64,000 nt of DNA. It comes from Massilia sp. YIM B02769 (lineage in GTDB: Bacteria; Pseudomonadota; Gammaproteobacteria; Burkholderiales; Burkholderiaceae_D). Shown one piece after another: positions 1 to 9,210 of this stretch. The translations under genes and the position numbers were made by a program. The notes under the pieces were generated by a model that had not been told where the DNA came from, searched no databases, and saw only the letters and a list, made by a program, of their open reading frames with translations. Every line of letters begins with the position of its first letter. The stretch's first letter is position 1. The stretch spans positions 372,001 through 436,000 of the forward strand of contig NZ_JASNRC010000003.1 in NCBI RefSeq assembly GCF_030411995.1, written 5' to 3'.

Positions 1-1
1 A

Positions 2-730
2 AACCTGCAGGACCTGATCCGCGCCCTGCAGACCACCGATGCCGAGATCGGCCTCGCCTTCGACGGCGACGGCGACCGCCTGGGCATCGTCACCAAGGAT
101 GGCCACATCATTTATCCGGACCGCCAGATGATGCTGTTCGCGGCCGATGTCCTGGAGCGCAATCCGGGCGCCGAAATCCTGTACGACGTGAAGTGCACGC
201 GCCATCTTGGCCCGTGGATCGAGCAGCACGGCGGCCGCGCCCTGATGTACAAGACCGGCCACTCGCTGGTGAAGGCCAAGCTGAAGGAAACCGGTTCCCC
301 GCTGGGCGGCGAAATGAGCGGCCACATCTTCTTCAAGGACCGCTGGTATGGCTTCGACGACGGCCTGTACTCGGGCGCGCGCATGCTGGAACTGCTGACG
401 CGCCACGCCGACCCGTCGAGCGTGCTGAATGCGCTGCCGACCGCGATCAGCACGCCGGAGCTGCACCTGCACCTGGAAGAGGGCGAGAACTTCGCGCTGA
501 TCGACAAGCTGCGCAGCGACGCGACCTTCCCGACGTCGGAAAAGATCAACGACATCGACGGCCTGCGCGTCGAGTATGCCGACGGCTTCGGCCTGGCGCG
601 TTCCTCGAACACCACGCCGGTGGTGGTGCTGCGCTTCGAAGGCGAAAGCCCGGAAGCCCTGGCGCGCATCCAGGACGAATTCCGCAGCGTGATCCTGGCC
701 GCGAAGCCGGATGCCAAACTGCCGTTCTGA
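2..730 (+). CDS. Phosphomannomutase/phosphoglucomutase, C-terminal part (5' end outside window)
   Basis: The last 242 residues of an alpha-D-phosphohexomutase; the start lies before the window. These enzymes interconvert hexose 6-phosphate and hexose 1-phosphate in the cytoplasm and feed GDP-mannose or UDP-glucose synthesis for LPS and exopolysaccharide. Visible are the metal-binding loop DGDGDR (about residue 21 of the fragment), the sugar-binding GGEMSGH and the C-terminal phosphate-binding RSSNTTP. The stop is 11 nt before waaC on the same strand, so it probably belongs to the LPS operon. Substrate preference (mannose or glucose) cannot be told from this fragment. Confidence 0.93.
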   Translation, partial: NLQDLIRALQTTDAEIGLAFDGDGDRLGIVTKDGHIIYPDRQMMLFAADVLERNPGAEILYDVKCTRHLGPWIEQHGGRALMYKTGHSLVKAKLKETGSPLGGEMSGHIFFKDRWYGFDDGLYSGARMLELLTRHADPSSVLNALPTAISTPELHLHLEEGENFALIDKLRSDATFPTSEKINDIDGLRVEYADGFGLARSSNTTPVVVLRFEGESPEALARIQDEFRSVILAAKPDAKLPF

Positions 731-741
731 AGCGAGCCTGA

Positions 742-1722
742 ATGAAGATCCTGCTGGTGCGGGTGTCGTCGCTGGGCGACGCCCTGCATAACCTGCCGAT
801 GGTGGCCGATATCCTGCGCCACCATCCGCACGCGACGATCGACTGGGTGGTCGAAGAGGGCTATGTCAGCCTGGTGCGCCTGAATCCGCACGTCCGGAAG
901 ATCATCCCGTTCGCGCTGCGGCGCTGGCGCAAGGGCCTCGGCAAACCCAAGACCCGCGCCGAGATGAAGGCCTTCTGGCGCACCCTGCGCGAAGAAGAAT
1001 ACGACGTCGTGTTCGATACCCAGGGCCTGCTGAAGACCGGTGTGATCATGGGCGCCGCACGCGTCAAGCCGGGCGGGCGCAAGGTCGGCCTGGCCAACGG
1101 CAGCGAAGGCTCGGGCTACGAAGGCATCTCGCGCTTCTTCCACACCGAGAGCATCCCGCTCGACCCGCGTACGCACGCGGTGGCGCGCGGGCGCCTGGTG
1201 GCGGGCGCCGCGCTCGGCTATGCGGTCGACACGCCGCCCGATTTCGGCTTGCCGGCGCCGCAAGTTTCAAACCGGCCGGACTGGCTGCCGGCCGAAAGCT
1301 ATGCCGTGTTCTTCCACGGGACCGCACGCGACGCCAAGAAGTGGGCGCCGCAGAACTGGATCGCGCTGGGCCATGCATTGGCGCCGATGCCGGTGCTGCT
1401 GCCCTGGGGTTCGGAGAAGGAAAAGGGGGAAGCCGAGGCGCTGGCCGCCGGCATCCCGCATGCACGCGTGTTGCCGAAACTGTCGATGATGGATGCCGTC
1501 ACCCTGGCCCAGCAGGCCGCGCTGGCAGTTGGCGTCGATACCGGCCTGACCCACATCGCCGCCGCTTTCTACCGGCCGACGGTGGAGATCTATGCCGATT
1601 CGCCGAAGTGGAAGACCGAGGGTAACTGGTCGCCGCGCATCGTCAACCTAGGCGAGATGGGCGCGCCGCCGTCCGCCGATGAGGTGATCGCGGCCGCCCG
1701 CGCGCTGCTGCAAACGATATGA
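742..1722 (+). CDS. waaC: Lipopolysaccharide heptosyltransferase I
   Basis: 326 residues, family GT9. It adds the first L-glycero-D-manno-heptose to Kdo in the LPS inner core at the cytoplasmic face of the inner membrane. The N-terminus MKILLVRVSSLGDALHNLP is the typical WaaC start with the nucleotide-sugar glycosyltransferase G-D loop. The C-terminal half has HGTARDAKKW and GVDTGLTHIAAAF, the ADP-heptose binding region. Its stop overlaps the waaA start (ATGA), which indicates translational coupling. gmhB, which makes the heptose donor, lies 4 kb away on the other strand. Confidence 0.95.
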   Translation: MKILLVRVSSLGDALHNLPMVADILRHHPHATIDWVVEEGYVSLVRLNPHVRKIIPFALRRWRKGLGKPKTRAEMKAFWRTLREEEYDVVFDTQGLLKTGVIMGAARVKPGGRKVGLANGSEGSGYEGISRFFHTESIPLDPRTHAVARGRLVAGAALGYAVDTPPDFGLPAPQVSNRPDWLPAESYAVFFHGTARDAKKWAPQNWIALGHALAPMPVLLPWGSEKEKGEAEALAAGIPHARVLPKLSMMDAVTLAQQAALAVGVDTGLTHIAAAFYRPTVEIYADSPKWKTEGNWSPRIVNLGEMGAPPSADEVIAAARALLQTI

Positions 1723-2987
1723 ACCGTTCCCTGTATTCGCTGCTCTGGTGGCTGGCGCTGCCGCTGGTGCTGGGACGCCTGTGGTGGCGCGGGCGCAAGG
1801 AGCCGGGCTACCGCCGGCACGTCGGCGAGCGCCTGGGCTTCTACGGGCCGGTACTGGCGCCGCGCCGGACCTTCATGGTGCACGCCGTCTCGGTCGGCGA
1901 AACGCGCGCCGCCGAACCCCTGGTCGAGGCGCTGCTGGCGCGCTGGCCCGATTGCCGCATCCTGCTGACCCACATGACGCCGACCGGCCGCGCCACCGGC
2001 GCCGCGCTATTCGGCAAGCATGGCGAGCGCGTCGTGCAATCCTTCCTGCCCTACGACACCGGCCTGCTGGTGCGGCGCTTCCTGCGCCACTTCCGGCCGC
2101 AAGTGTGCATCCTGATGGAGACCGAGGTCTGGCCGAACCTGATCGCCGGCTGCGCGGCTGAACACGTTCCGGTGGCGCTGGTGAATGCGCGCCTGTCGAA
2201 ACGCTCGCTGCGCCGCGGCCAGCGCTTCGGCGGCATCATGGTGGATGCGGCGCGCGCGATCACCACCGTCGCCGCGCAGACCGAGGACGATGCGAACCGC
2301 ATCCGCTCGCTCGGCGCGCCGCAGGTGGCCGTCACCGGCAGCATCAAGTTCGACGTGGTGCCGCCCGAGGCGGCCCTGGAAAAGGGCGCCTGGCTGCGCG
2401 CACGCATTGGCGAACGGCTCGTATTCCTGTGCGCCAGCACGCGCGATGGCGAAGAAGCCTTGATCCTCGATGCCTGGGGGCGCCTGGCAAGCAAGCCGGC
2501 GAATGCGCTGCTGGCGATCGTGCCGCGCCATCCGCAGCGCTTCGACGAGGTGGCGCAGCTGGTGGCGGCGCGCGGCCTGTCGCTGCAACGGCGCTCGCGT
2601 ATGGATGACGGCGCGGTCGATGCCGACGTGCTGCTTGGCGATTCGATGGGCGAGATGTTCGCCTATTACGCCGCCTGCGATTGCGCCTTTATCGGCGGCA
2701 GCCTGCTGCCCCTGGGCGGACAGAACCTGATCGAAGCCTGCGCGGTGGGCAAGCCGGTGCTGGTGGGCGAGCACACCTTCAACTTCCTGGATGCGACGAT
2801 CGAGGCGGTTGCAGCGGGCGGGGCCGTGCGCGTGGGCGACGCCGATGCGCTGGTGGCGCAGGCGGCGCGGCTGCTGGCGGATGACGCTGCACGTGCGGCG
2901 ATGGGCGCCCAGGCGGCGGCCTGGGCCGGCCGCCACCGCGGCGCGACCCTGCGCACTGTTGAACTCTTGCAACGGATTATTCCCTAG
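1719..2987 (+). CDS. waaA: 3-deoxy-D-manno-octulosonic acid (Kdo) transferase
   Basis: 422 residues, family GT30. It transfers Kdo from CMP-Kdo to lipid IVA. An N-terminal hydrophobic anchor (residues about 5-20) is followed by the glycosyltransferase N domain with VSVGETRAAEP, holding the family's catalytic Glu, and by METEVWPN. The C-terminal domain has GGSLLPLGGQNLIEACAVGK. The start ATG overlaps the waaC stop by 4 nt. The length matches the family. Confidence 0.95.
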   Translation: MNRSLYSLLWWLALPLVLGRLWWRGRKEPGYRRHVGERLGFYGPVLAPRRTFMVHAVSVGETRAAEPLVEALLARWPDCRILLTHMTPTGRATGAALFGKHGERVVQSFLPYDTGLLVRRFLRHFRPQVCILMETEVWPNLIAGCAAEHVPVALVNARLSKRSLRRGQRFGGIMVDAARAITTVAAQTEDDANRIRSLGAPQVAVTGSIKFDVVPPEAALEKGAWLRARIGERLVFLCASTRDGEEALILDAWGRLASKPANALLAIVPRHPQRFDEVAQLVAARGLSLQRRSRMDDGAVDADVLLGDSMGEMFAYYAACDCAFIGGSLLPLGGQNLIEACAVGKPVLVGEHTFNFLDATIEAVAAGGAVRVGDADALVAQAARLLADDAARAAMGAQAAAWAGRHRGATLRTVELLQRIIP

Positions 2988-3033
2988 CTTTTGATACCAT
3001 TGCTTTTTGAGTTCGGTAGAAAAGGGGATGCGC

Positions 3034-3591
3034 ATGTTGTCGTCAAATCACCCGGGACCGGCACGCAATGGACAACCGATGGCGATCATGGCCCATCAAG
3101 CTGCCGATGGGAGCGACGAAGGTTTCTACAGCGCGGCCACCGGTGCTGTTGCCAACGCGTCGGCGCCATCCAACCCCGCTGCGGCGGCCTTATGCGACCT
3201 GCATTTCTTCGTCCGCTACACGCTGCGCGAGTACATCGGCTTCATGTGGCAGCACGGCGGCTTCCTGATCCGCCGCCGCCGTATCCGCTGGCCAGCCAGC
3301 CTCTTCCTGCGCATCAAGAGCACCGCCAGCGCCGCCATGCATTTCGTACTGCTCGGGCGCGGCAAGCGCACCTATGAATTCACCATCGACCGCCACGGCA
3401 TCGTGCGTACCAGCGGTGGCGTGACCCTGATCGACTGGGCCGACGTGACGGCCGTGCGCACCTATTCGCGCGGGTTCATGATGGTCCTGAAACGCGGGAC
3501 GCTGCCGATTCCGTTCCGCTGCCTGAACGAGACGCAGCAGCGCGGGATGCAGTTGCTGGCGGATGCGCGGCGGGAGAATGCGTTGAGGTAG
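3034..3591 (+). CDS. YcxB-like conserved hypothetical protein
   Basis: About 185 residues. The C-terminal half (GIVRTSGGVTLIDWADVTAVRTYSRGFMM onward, described here by its WADV and GFMMVL parts) resembles the YcxB/PH-like domain found in small membrane-associated proteins of unknown function. The N-terminal 50 residues look disordered. Three in-frame starts exist (TTG at 3007, ATG at 3028, ATG at 3034). I prefer 3034 because an AAGGGG ribosome-binding site lies 6 nt before it and would overlap the 3028 codon. Same strand as waaA, 46 nt downstream. Function unknown. Confidence 0.7.
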   Translation: MLSSNHPGPARNGQPMAIMAHQAADGSDEGFYSAATGAVANASAPSNPAAAALCDLHFFVRYTLREYIGFMWQHGGFLIRRRRIRWPASLFLRIKSTASAAMHFVLLGRGKRTYEFTIDRHGIVRTSGGVTLIDWADVTAVRTYSRGFMMVLKRGTLPIPFRCLNETQQRGMQLLADARRENALR

Positions 3592-3642
3592 GCGTAGGCC
3601 GGAGGCATCAACGGCGTTGTGGTCCGCATGAGTACCTTACAG

Positions 3643-3667
3643 CGTGGACACAGGTGTCCACCCTACG
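3643..3667. repeat. Intergenic hairpin repeat, GTGGACAC variant
   Basis: Palindromic element: GTGGACA-CAGG-TGTCCAC followed by CCTACG. One member of a family with flanks CGTAGGGTGG and CCACGCGG that recurs at least 16 times in intergenic DNA of this window. Confidence 0.8.
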
Positions 3668-3682
3668 AAAATCGGTTTGGTA

Positions 3683-3728
3683 AGGTGGACTCGTCATTGA
3701 AGCCCCCGGCTTCAATGACCCCACGCGG
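3683..3728. repeat. Intergenic hairpin repeat, long-stem TCATTGAAGC variant
   Basis: Inverted repeat GTCATTGAAGC-CCCC-GGCTTCAATGAC inside the family flanks (AAGGTGG... and CCCACGCGG). The stem differs from the common GTGGGCAC type but both arms have changed together. A close relative is at 23143-23195. Confidence 0.7.
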
Positions 3729-3771
3729 TACACCATCCGATTATTCGAAACGCGGCGCGGACGCCCCCGCA

Positions 3772-4695
3772 TCACTCCGCAAACAACACCGGCATCTCGT
3801 GCGAGCGCCGCCGCAGCTCCAGCCGCGCGCCGTCGTAATCCGCATAGGCCGACCCCACCACCGCCCAGAACGCCGGACTGTGGTTCATCTCGCGCAGGTG
3901 CGCCAGTTCGTGCACCACCACGTAGTCGATCAGCGCCAGCGGATAGTGGATCAGGCGCCAGCTGAGGCGGATATTCCCCGCCACCGTGCACGAGCCCCAG
4001 CGCGTACCGGCCGACGACAAGGTCATCGAGCGGTAGTGCACATCCAGCTGCGGCGCATAGAAATCCAGCCTTTCGGTGAACAGGCGCTTGGCCTCCGCAT
4101 GGAACCACAGTTTCACACGCTCCTTCAGCTGCCACTCCGTCAGCCCCGCCGTGACGCCAATGCGCAGCTCGCGCGTTTCAGCATCGAACACGCAGTGGCT
4201 GCGCGCCGCCGGTTCCAGGCGCAGCACGATCTCGCCGCCCAGGTAAGGCAAACGCGCACCGTCTTCCCAGCGCAAAGGTTCGCGCTGGGCGTGGCGTGCA
4301 CGCCGTTCGCCGCGTTCGTGCAGCTTGGTCAGGATCCAGCGCTGCTTGGCGCGGATCGCTTCCTCGATCGATGGTTGCGTGGCGCGCCGCGGCGCGGTCA
4401 CGTGCAGGCCGTCGTCGTCGATCATGAAGCCGATCGAGCGGCGCGACGAGCGTTTCAGTTCATAGTCGACCGCGTACTGGCCGAGCACGATGCGCTTCAG
4501 TGGCGGATCGTCGGGCGTGCGCGGCGGGGAGGGAAGCGTGATGCGGGGTGGCGCGGGCGGCGCCTTGAACAGGGGCTGGGGAGGCGGAGGCGGCGCCGGC
4601 CTGGCTGCAGGCGGCGCCGGCGCCCGCCATGGGTCGAGGCGCGGGTCGCGTGCGAACAGGTCCAGCTGGGACCCGTCCGGCTTGGGTGTGTTCAT
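3772..4695 (-). CDS. YgjP-like zinc metallopeptidase (DUF45)
   Basis: 307 residues from the ATG at 4695. The N-terminal 80 residues are proline-rich and probably disordered. The C-terminal part is a WLM/SprT-like metallopeptidase fold with VVHELAHLREMNHSPAFW, the HExxH zinc motif and a third His. Family members are known as M48-like peptidases of unclear substrate. A longer frame up to 4908 exists but runs into the plsC gene, so I reject it. Lies directly downstream of plsC on the same strand (44 nt). Confidence 0.85.
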   Translation of the reverse strand: MNTPKPDGSQLDLFARDPRLDPWRAPAPPAARPAPPPPPQPLFKAPPAPPRITLPSPPRTPDDPPLKRIVLGQYAVDYELKRSSRRSIGFMIDDDGLHVTAPRRATQPSIEEAIRAKQRWILTKLHERGERRARHAQREPLRWEDGARLPYLGGEIVLRLEPAARSHCVFDAETRELRIGVTAGLTEWQLKERVKLWFHAEAKRLFTERLDFYAPQLDVHYRSMTLSSAGTRWGSCTVAGNIRLSWRLIHYPLALIDYVVVHELAHLREMNHSPAFWAVVGSAYADYDGARLELRRRSHEMPVLFAE

Positions 4696-4739
4696 GCTTT
4701 GCTGCGAAGAAGAGGCGGTGATCAGGTTCCCGACTTCGT

Positions 4740-5480
4740 TCAGCCACCGGTGTAGACGTGGGGCGAAATGACGCGCATTTCTGATTCTATCCAATTTTCG
4801 ACCTCTTGCATCAGGCTGTCGGGAGTGTGGTTCAGCGGCGATATCGGCTTGCCGATCGAGACGGTCACCAAACCGGGACGCTTGATGAACGAATTCTTCG
4901 GCCAGCACTCACCTGAATTATGCGCGATCGGCACGACAACGGCACCGGTTTCGATGGCCAGGCGGGTGCCGCCGCTCTTGTACTTTCCCTTTTTTCCAAC
5001 AGGGATGCGCGTCCCTTCGGGGAACATGATGATCCACTGGCCGTCGGCCAGGCGGCGCTTGCCGTGGCGGACCACGTGGGCGAAGGCGTTCTTGCCTTCT
5101 TTGCGGTCGATCGGGATCATGCGCAGCAAGGCCATGGCCCAGCCGAAGAAGGGGATGTACAGGATCTCCTTCTTGAAGACGAAGACCAGCGGGCGCGTGA
5201 GGTTCGGCAGCAGGGCGATGGTTTCCCAGGCCGACTGGTGCTTCGAGAGGACCACGGCCGGCGCGTCAGGCAGGTTTTCGTAGCCCTTGAATTCGTAGCG
5301 GATGCCGCAAATGACTTTCGCGCACCAGATGATGAAGACGTTCCAGCGCGAGGTGACCCAGAAGCGCTTGTTGTAGGGCAGCGGCGCGGCCAGGAAGCAG
5401 ACGCAGGCCCAGATCACGGTGGCGAGCACCATCACGATGGTAAACAGCAGGGAACGCAGGAACGGGACGACGGTACGCAA
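4740..5480 (-). CDS. plsC: 1-acyl-sn-glycerol-3-phosphate acyltransferase
   Basis: 246 residues. It acylates lysophosphatidic acid to phosphatidic acid at the inner membrane. An N-terminal hydrophobic segment is followed by the acyltransferase motif I as KHQSAWE (HX4E in place of the usual HX4D; I recall this form as usual in betaproteobacterial homologues) and FPEGTR (motif III). No ATG fits; I chose TTG at 5480, giving MRTVVPFLRSLL, with GAAAGAGAG about 9 nt before it. The start is 20 nt after the gmhB stop, so the two are cotranscribed. Confidence 0.87.
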   Translation of the reverse strand: MRTVVPFLRSLLFTIVMVLATVIWACVCFLAAPLPYNKRFWVTSRWNVFIIWCAKVICGIRYEFKGYENLPDAPAVVLSKHQSAWETIALLPNLTRPLVFVFKKEILYIPFFGWAMALLRMIPIDRKEGKNAFAHVVRHGKRRLADGQWIIMFPEGTRIPVGKKGKYKSGGTRLAIETGAVVVPIAHNSGECWPKNSFIKRPGLVTVSIGKPISPLNHTPDSLMQEVENWIESEMRVISPHVYTGG

Positions 5481-5500
5481 GAACGTGCTCTCTTTCGGAG

Positions 5501-6058
5501 TCAGGTAGAACTGGTGGTGGACGCTGATTTCAGGAAGGCAGTGACCATCGCGGCCAGGTCGGGGAAGACCTGGGTGCCGGGTGGCAGGCCGCCGGTCTGG
5601 TGGGTCTTTTCGCCCTTGCCGGTCAAAACGAGATAGGGAACGCAGCCGCTGATGAAGCCGGCCTGCAGGTCGCGCAGCGAGTCGCCGACGGTCGGCACGC
5701 CTTTCAGGCTGACCTTGAAGCGCTTGCTGATCTCCTCGAACATGCCGGCCTTCGGCTTCCTGCAGTCGCAGTTGTCGATGGCCGCGTGCGGGCAGAAGAA
5801 CACCGCGTCGATGTCGGCGCCGACCAGCTGGGCGGCGTTGTGCATCTTCTGGTGGATCGCGTTCAGGGTCGGCATGTCGAACAATTCGCGCGCGATACCG
5901 GACTGGTTCGAGGCGATGATGACGCGGTAGCCGGCCTGGTTCAGGCGCGCGATCGCCTCGAGCGAGCCGGGAATCGGCACCCATTCGGCCGGACTCTTGA
6001 TGAAGTCCGGCGAATCGTGGTTGATGACCCCGTCGCGGTCGAGGATGATCAGCTTCAT
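5501..6058 (-). CDS. gmhB: D-glycero-beta-D-manno-heptose-1,7-bisphosphate 7-phosphatase
   Basis: 185 residues, HAD superfamily (IIIA). It removes the 7-phosphate from heptose bisphosphate during ADP-heptose synthesis for the LPS core. Visible are the nucleophile motif LDRDGVIN at residues 5-12, the zinc-binding loop CPHAAIDNCDCRKP and the C-terminal GDSLRDLQAG. Twelve nt downstream of glyS, in the glyQ-glyS-gmhB-plsC order seen in many Betaproteobacteria. The product supports WaaC, encoded at the start of the window. Confidence 0.95.
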   Translation of the reverse strand: MKLIILDRDGVINHDSPDFIKSPAEWVPIPGSLEAIARLNQAGYRVIIASNQSGIARELFDMPTLNAIHQKMHNAAQLVGADIDAVFFCPHAAIDNCDCRKPKAGMFEEISKRFKVSLKGVPTVGDSLRDLQAGFISGCVPYLVLTGKGEKTHQTGGLPPGTQVFPDLAAMVTAFLKSASTTSST

Positions 6059-6070
6059 GGTGCGATTGTC

Positions 6071-8173
6071 TTAAGCGGCCAGCTTCGAGATGTCGGCCAC
6101 GCGGTTCATCATGCCGTGCAGCTCGGCCAGCAGGGCCAGGCGGTTGTTGCGCAGCGCCAGGTCCTCGGCCATCACCATCACGTCGTTGAAGAAGGCGTCG
6201 ACCTCGTCGCGCATCTGGGCCAGGGTCTTCAGGGCGCCCGCAAAATCGCTTGCGGCAAAGGCGCTGTCCACGCTCGATTCCAGGCTCCCCATCTTGGCTG
6301 CCAGCGCGCTTTCGGCCGGTTCCACCAGCAGCTCGCGCTTGATGGCGGCGTCCTGCGGCATCGCTTCCTCGTTCTTCTTGAGGATGTTGGTGATGCGCTT
6401 GTTGGCGGCGGCCAGCGAGGCGGACTCCGGCAGGGCGGCAAAGGCCTGCACCGCTTCCAGGCGCTGCACCACGTCGTCGACGCGGTCCGGGTTCTGGGCC
6501 AGCACGGCCTCGACTTCGTTCGGCGTGAAGCCGCGCTCGCGCAGCATGCCGCGCAGGCGGTCGAGCATGAAGGCTTTCACCTCCGCGGTCGGGTCCTTGA
6601 ATGCAGCCTGGCCTTCGAATACGGCGGCAGCGTCAGCCAGCAATTCCGACAGCGACAGCGGCAGGCGTTTTTCCACCAGCATGCGCATCACGCCCAGGGC
6701 GTGGCGGCGCAATGCGAACGGGTCCTTTTCGCCGGTCGGCTGCAGGCCGATGGCCCAGATGCCGACCAGGGTTTCCAGCTTGTCGGCCAGGGCCACTGCC
6801 AGGCCCGTGTTGGTGGTCGGCAGGGCATCGCCGGCAAAGCGCGGCTGGTAGTGTTCGGAGGCAGCCAGGGCGACTTCCTCGTGCTCCCCGTCGTGGCGCG
6901 CGTAGTAGGTGCCCATGATGCCTTGCAGCTCGGGGAACTCGCCGACCATGTCGGTCAGCAGGTCGGCTTTTGCCAACTGGGCGCCGCGTTCGGCCAGCTG
7001 CACGTCGTAGCCGAGGCGCTTGGCAATCGCGCCGGCCAGGCGCGTGACGCGCTGCGTACGCTCGGCCTGGGTGCCCAGCTTGTTGTGGTAGACCACGTTG
7101 GCCAGCAGCGGCAGGCGCGATTCCAGGGTCTTTTTCTTGTCCTGCTCGAAGAAGAACTTGGCGTCCGACAGGCGCGGGCGCACCACGCGTTCGTTGCCGC
7201 CGACGATGGCCGACGGGTCATCGGTCGCGATGTTCGACACGATCAGGAAGCGCGAGCGCAGCTTGCCATTCGCATCGGTCAGGGCGAAGTATTTCTGGTT
7301 GGTCTGCATGGTCAGGATCAGGCATTCCTGCGGCACGGCCAGGAATTCGTCCTCGAACCTGCACTCATAAACGACCGGCCATTCGACCAGGGCCGCCACT
7401 TCGTCCAGCAGCGATTCCGGCATCAGGACCTGGTCGGCGCCGGCCTTTTCCAGCAGCTGGGTGCGGATGCTTTCCTTGCGCGCTTCGGCACTTGACAGGA
7501 CCTTGCCTTCGCTTTCCAGCACGGCTGCATACTGGTCGGCGTGCGGCACCGTGATCTGGCCGCCGTGCGACAGGAAGCGGTGGCCCATGGTCACGCGGCC
7601 GGCTTCGAGGCCGAGCAGGTTCAGGGGCAGGACTTGATCGCCATGCAGGGCCAGCAGCAGGTGCACAGGGCGCACGAACTGCACGGTGGCGCCATCCGGG
7701 CGCTGGTAGCTCATGACCTTCGGGATCGGCAGCTTGGCGACGGTTTCCTGCAGCACGTCCTGCAGGGCGCCAGCCAGGGCGCTGCCGGCTGCGGTGTAGG
7801 TGTAGAAGAAGGATTCGGCCTTGCCGTCCTGGGCGCGTTCGAGGTCGCTGATTTGCAGGTCGGGGAAGCCGAGGGCGGCCAGCTTCTTGGCCAGCGGCGC
7901 GCTTGGATTGCCTTCCTTGTCCAGGGCGACGGATACCGGCAGCACCTTTTCGCGGATCGATTTGTCGGGCGAGGTGTCACGCACATTGGTGATGCTGACG
8001 GCCAGGCGGCGCGGGGTGGCGTGGGCGGTAACGGTGCTGTCGGCTTCGAGGAAGTCGCGCGCCTTCAGGCCGTTCGCGATGCCATTGGCAAAGGCGGCGC
8101 CGAGTTTGACGAGGGCCTTCGGCGGCAGTTCTTCGGTCTGGATTTCGACGAGGAGAGTCTGGTTCATATTCAT
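6071..8173 (-). CDS. glyS: Glycine--tRNA ligase beta subunit
   Basis: 700 residues. The beta subunit of the heterotetrameric glycyl-tRNA synthetase, responsible for tRNA recognition. The start [20 protein letters not shown] is the classic GlyS N-terminus. The frame extends to 8215, but those extra residues overlap glyQ and lack the family sequence, so I place the start at 8173, 7 nt behind ATAAGAA. The C-terminal anticodon-binding (DALR-like) region ends in [20 protein letters not shown]. Nineteen nt after glyQ; cotranscribed. Confidence 0.96.
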   Translation of the reverse strand: MNMNQTLLVEIQTEELPPKALVKLGAAFANGIANGLKARDFLEADSTVTAHATPRRLAVSITNVRDTSPDKSIREKVLPVSVALDKEGNPSAPLAKKLAALGFPDLQISDLERAQDGKAESFFYTYTAAGSALAGALQDVLQETVAKLPIPKVMSYQRPDGATVQFVRPVHLLLALHGDQVLPLNLLGLEAGRVTMGHRFLSHGGQITVPHADQYAAVLESEGKVLSSAEARKESIRTQLLEKAGADQVLMPESLLDEVAALVEWPVVYECRFEDEFLAVPQECLILTMQTNQKYFALTDANGKLRSRFLIVSNIATDDPSAIVGGNERVVRPRLSDAKFFFEQDKKKTLESRLPLLANVVYHNKLGTQAERTQRVTRLAGAIAKRLGYDVQLAERGAQLAKADLLTDMVGEFPELQGIMGTYYARHDGEHEEVALAASEHYQPRFAGDALPTTNTGLAVALADKLETLVGIWAIGLQPTGEKDPFALRRHALGVMRMLVEKRLPLSLSELLADAAAVFEGQAAFKDPTAEVKAFMLDRLRGMLRERGFTPNEVEAVLAQNPDRVDDVVQRLEAVQAFAALPESASLAAANKRITNILKKNEEAMPQDAAIKRELLVEPAESALAAKMGSLESSVDSAFAASDFAGALKTLAQMRDEVDAFFNDVMVMAEDLALRNNRLALLAELHGMMNRVADISKLAA

Positions 8174-8192
8174 GTTCTTATCTGGTCGACGA

Positions 8193-9107
8193 TCAGGCAG
8201 CAGCCTTGGCTGCACCGGGAGCCATCGGGAAGCCGAGCTTCTCGCGCGAATCGTAGTAGGCCTGGGCCACCAGGCGCGACAGGGTGCGCACGCGGCCGAT
8301 GTAGGCGGCGCGTTCGGTCACCGAGATGGCGCCGCGCGCGTCCAGCATGTTGAAGCTGTGCGAGGCCTTCATGATCTGCTCGTAGGCCGGCAGGGTCAGT
8401 TCCAGTTCGATCAGGCGCTTGGCTTCGGATTCGTGATTCGCGAAGGCCTGGAACAGCAGCTCGGTGTTCGCGTGCTCGAAGTTATAGGTCGACTGCTCGA
8501 CTTCGTTCTGGTGGAAGACGTCGCCGTACGACAGCGATTTCTTGACGCCATTCTCTTCCCACTCGGTCCAGACCAGGTCGTAGACGTTTTCCACGCCCTG
8601 CAGGTACATCGCCAGGCGCTCGATGCCGTAGGTGATCTCGCCCAGCACCGGCTTGCAATCGAGGCCGCCGACTTGCTGGAAGTAGGTGAACTGGGTGACT
8701 TCCATGCCGTTCAGCCAGACTTCCCAGCCCAAGCCCCAGGCGCCCAGGGTCGGGCTTTCCCAGTCGTCCTCGACGAAGCGCACGTCGTTCTTTTTCAGGT
8801 CCAGGCCCAGGGCTTCGAGCGAGCCGAGGTAGAGATCGAGGATGTTTTCCGGCGCCGGCTTCAGGACCACCTGGTACTGGTAGTAGTGCTGCAGGCGGTT
8901 CGGGTTTTCGCCGTAGCGGCCGTCTTTCGGGCGGCGCGAGGGCTGCACGTAGGCGGCGCGCCATGGCTCGGGGCCGATCGCACGCAGGAAGGTGCCGGTG
9001 TGGAAGGTGCCGGCGCCGACTTCCATGTCATACGGCTGGAGCAGGGCGCAGCCTTGCTTGTCCCAGTAGGTTTGCAAGGTCAGGATGATTTGTTGGAATG
9101 TGAGCAT
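8193..9107 (-). CDS. glyQ: Glycine--tRNA ligase alpha subunit
   Basis: 304 residues, the class II catalytic subunit that activates glycine. The N-terminus [20 protein letters not shown] and the following [16 protein letters not shown] are diagnostic of GlyQ. Forms the alpha2beta2 enzyme with GlyS encoded immediately downstream. About 100 nt separate it from the lnt stop upstream, enough for its own promoter, although read-through from corC-lnt is likely. Confidence 0.97.
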   Translation of the reverse strand: MLTFQQIILTLQTYWDKQGCALLQPYDMEVGAGTFHTGTFLRAIGPEPWRAAYVQPSRRPKDGRYGENPNRLQHYYQYQVVLKPAPENILDLYLGSLEALGLDLKKNDVRFVEDDWESPTLGAWGLGWEVWLNGMEVTQFTYFQQVGGLDCKPVLGEITYGIERLAMYLQGVENVYDLVWTEWEENGVKKSLSYGDVFHQNEVEQSTYNFEHANTELLFQAFANHESEAKRLIELELTLPAYEQIMKASHSFNMLDARGAISVTERAAYIGRVRTLSRLVAQAYYDSREKLGFPMAPGAAKAAA

Positions 9108-9210
9108 CTCGAGGGGGCGCCGCAGGCGTGGAAGCCGCGGTCACGGTAAGTTTGCCAAATGACCAATTCTAGCGGGTTTTAGCGGCCTTCTGGGGCCGGA
9201 TTCAACTCAT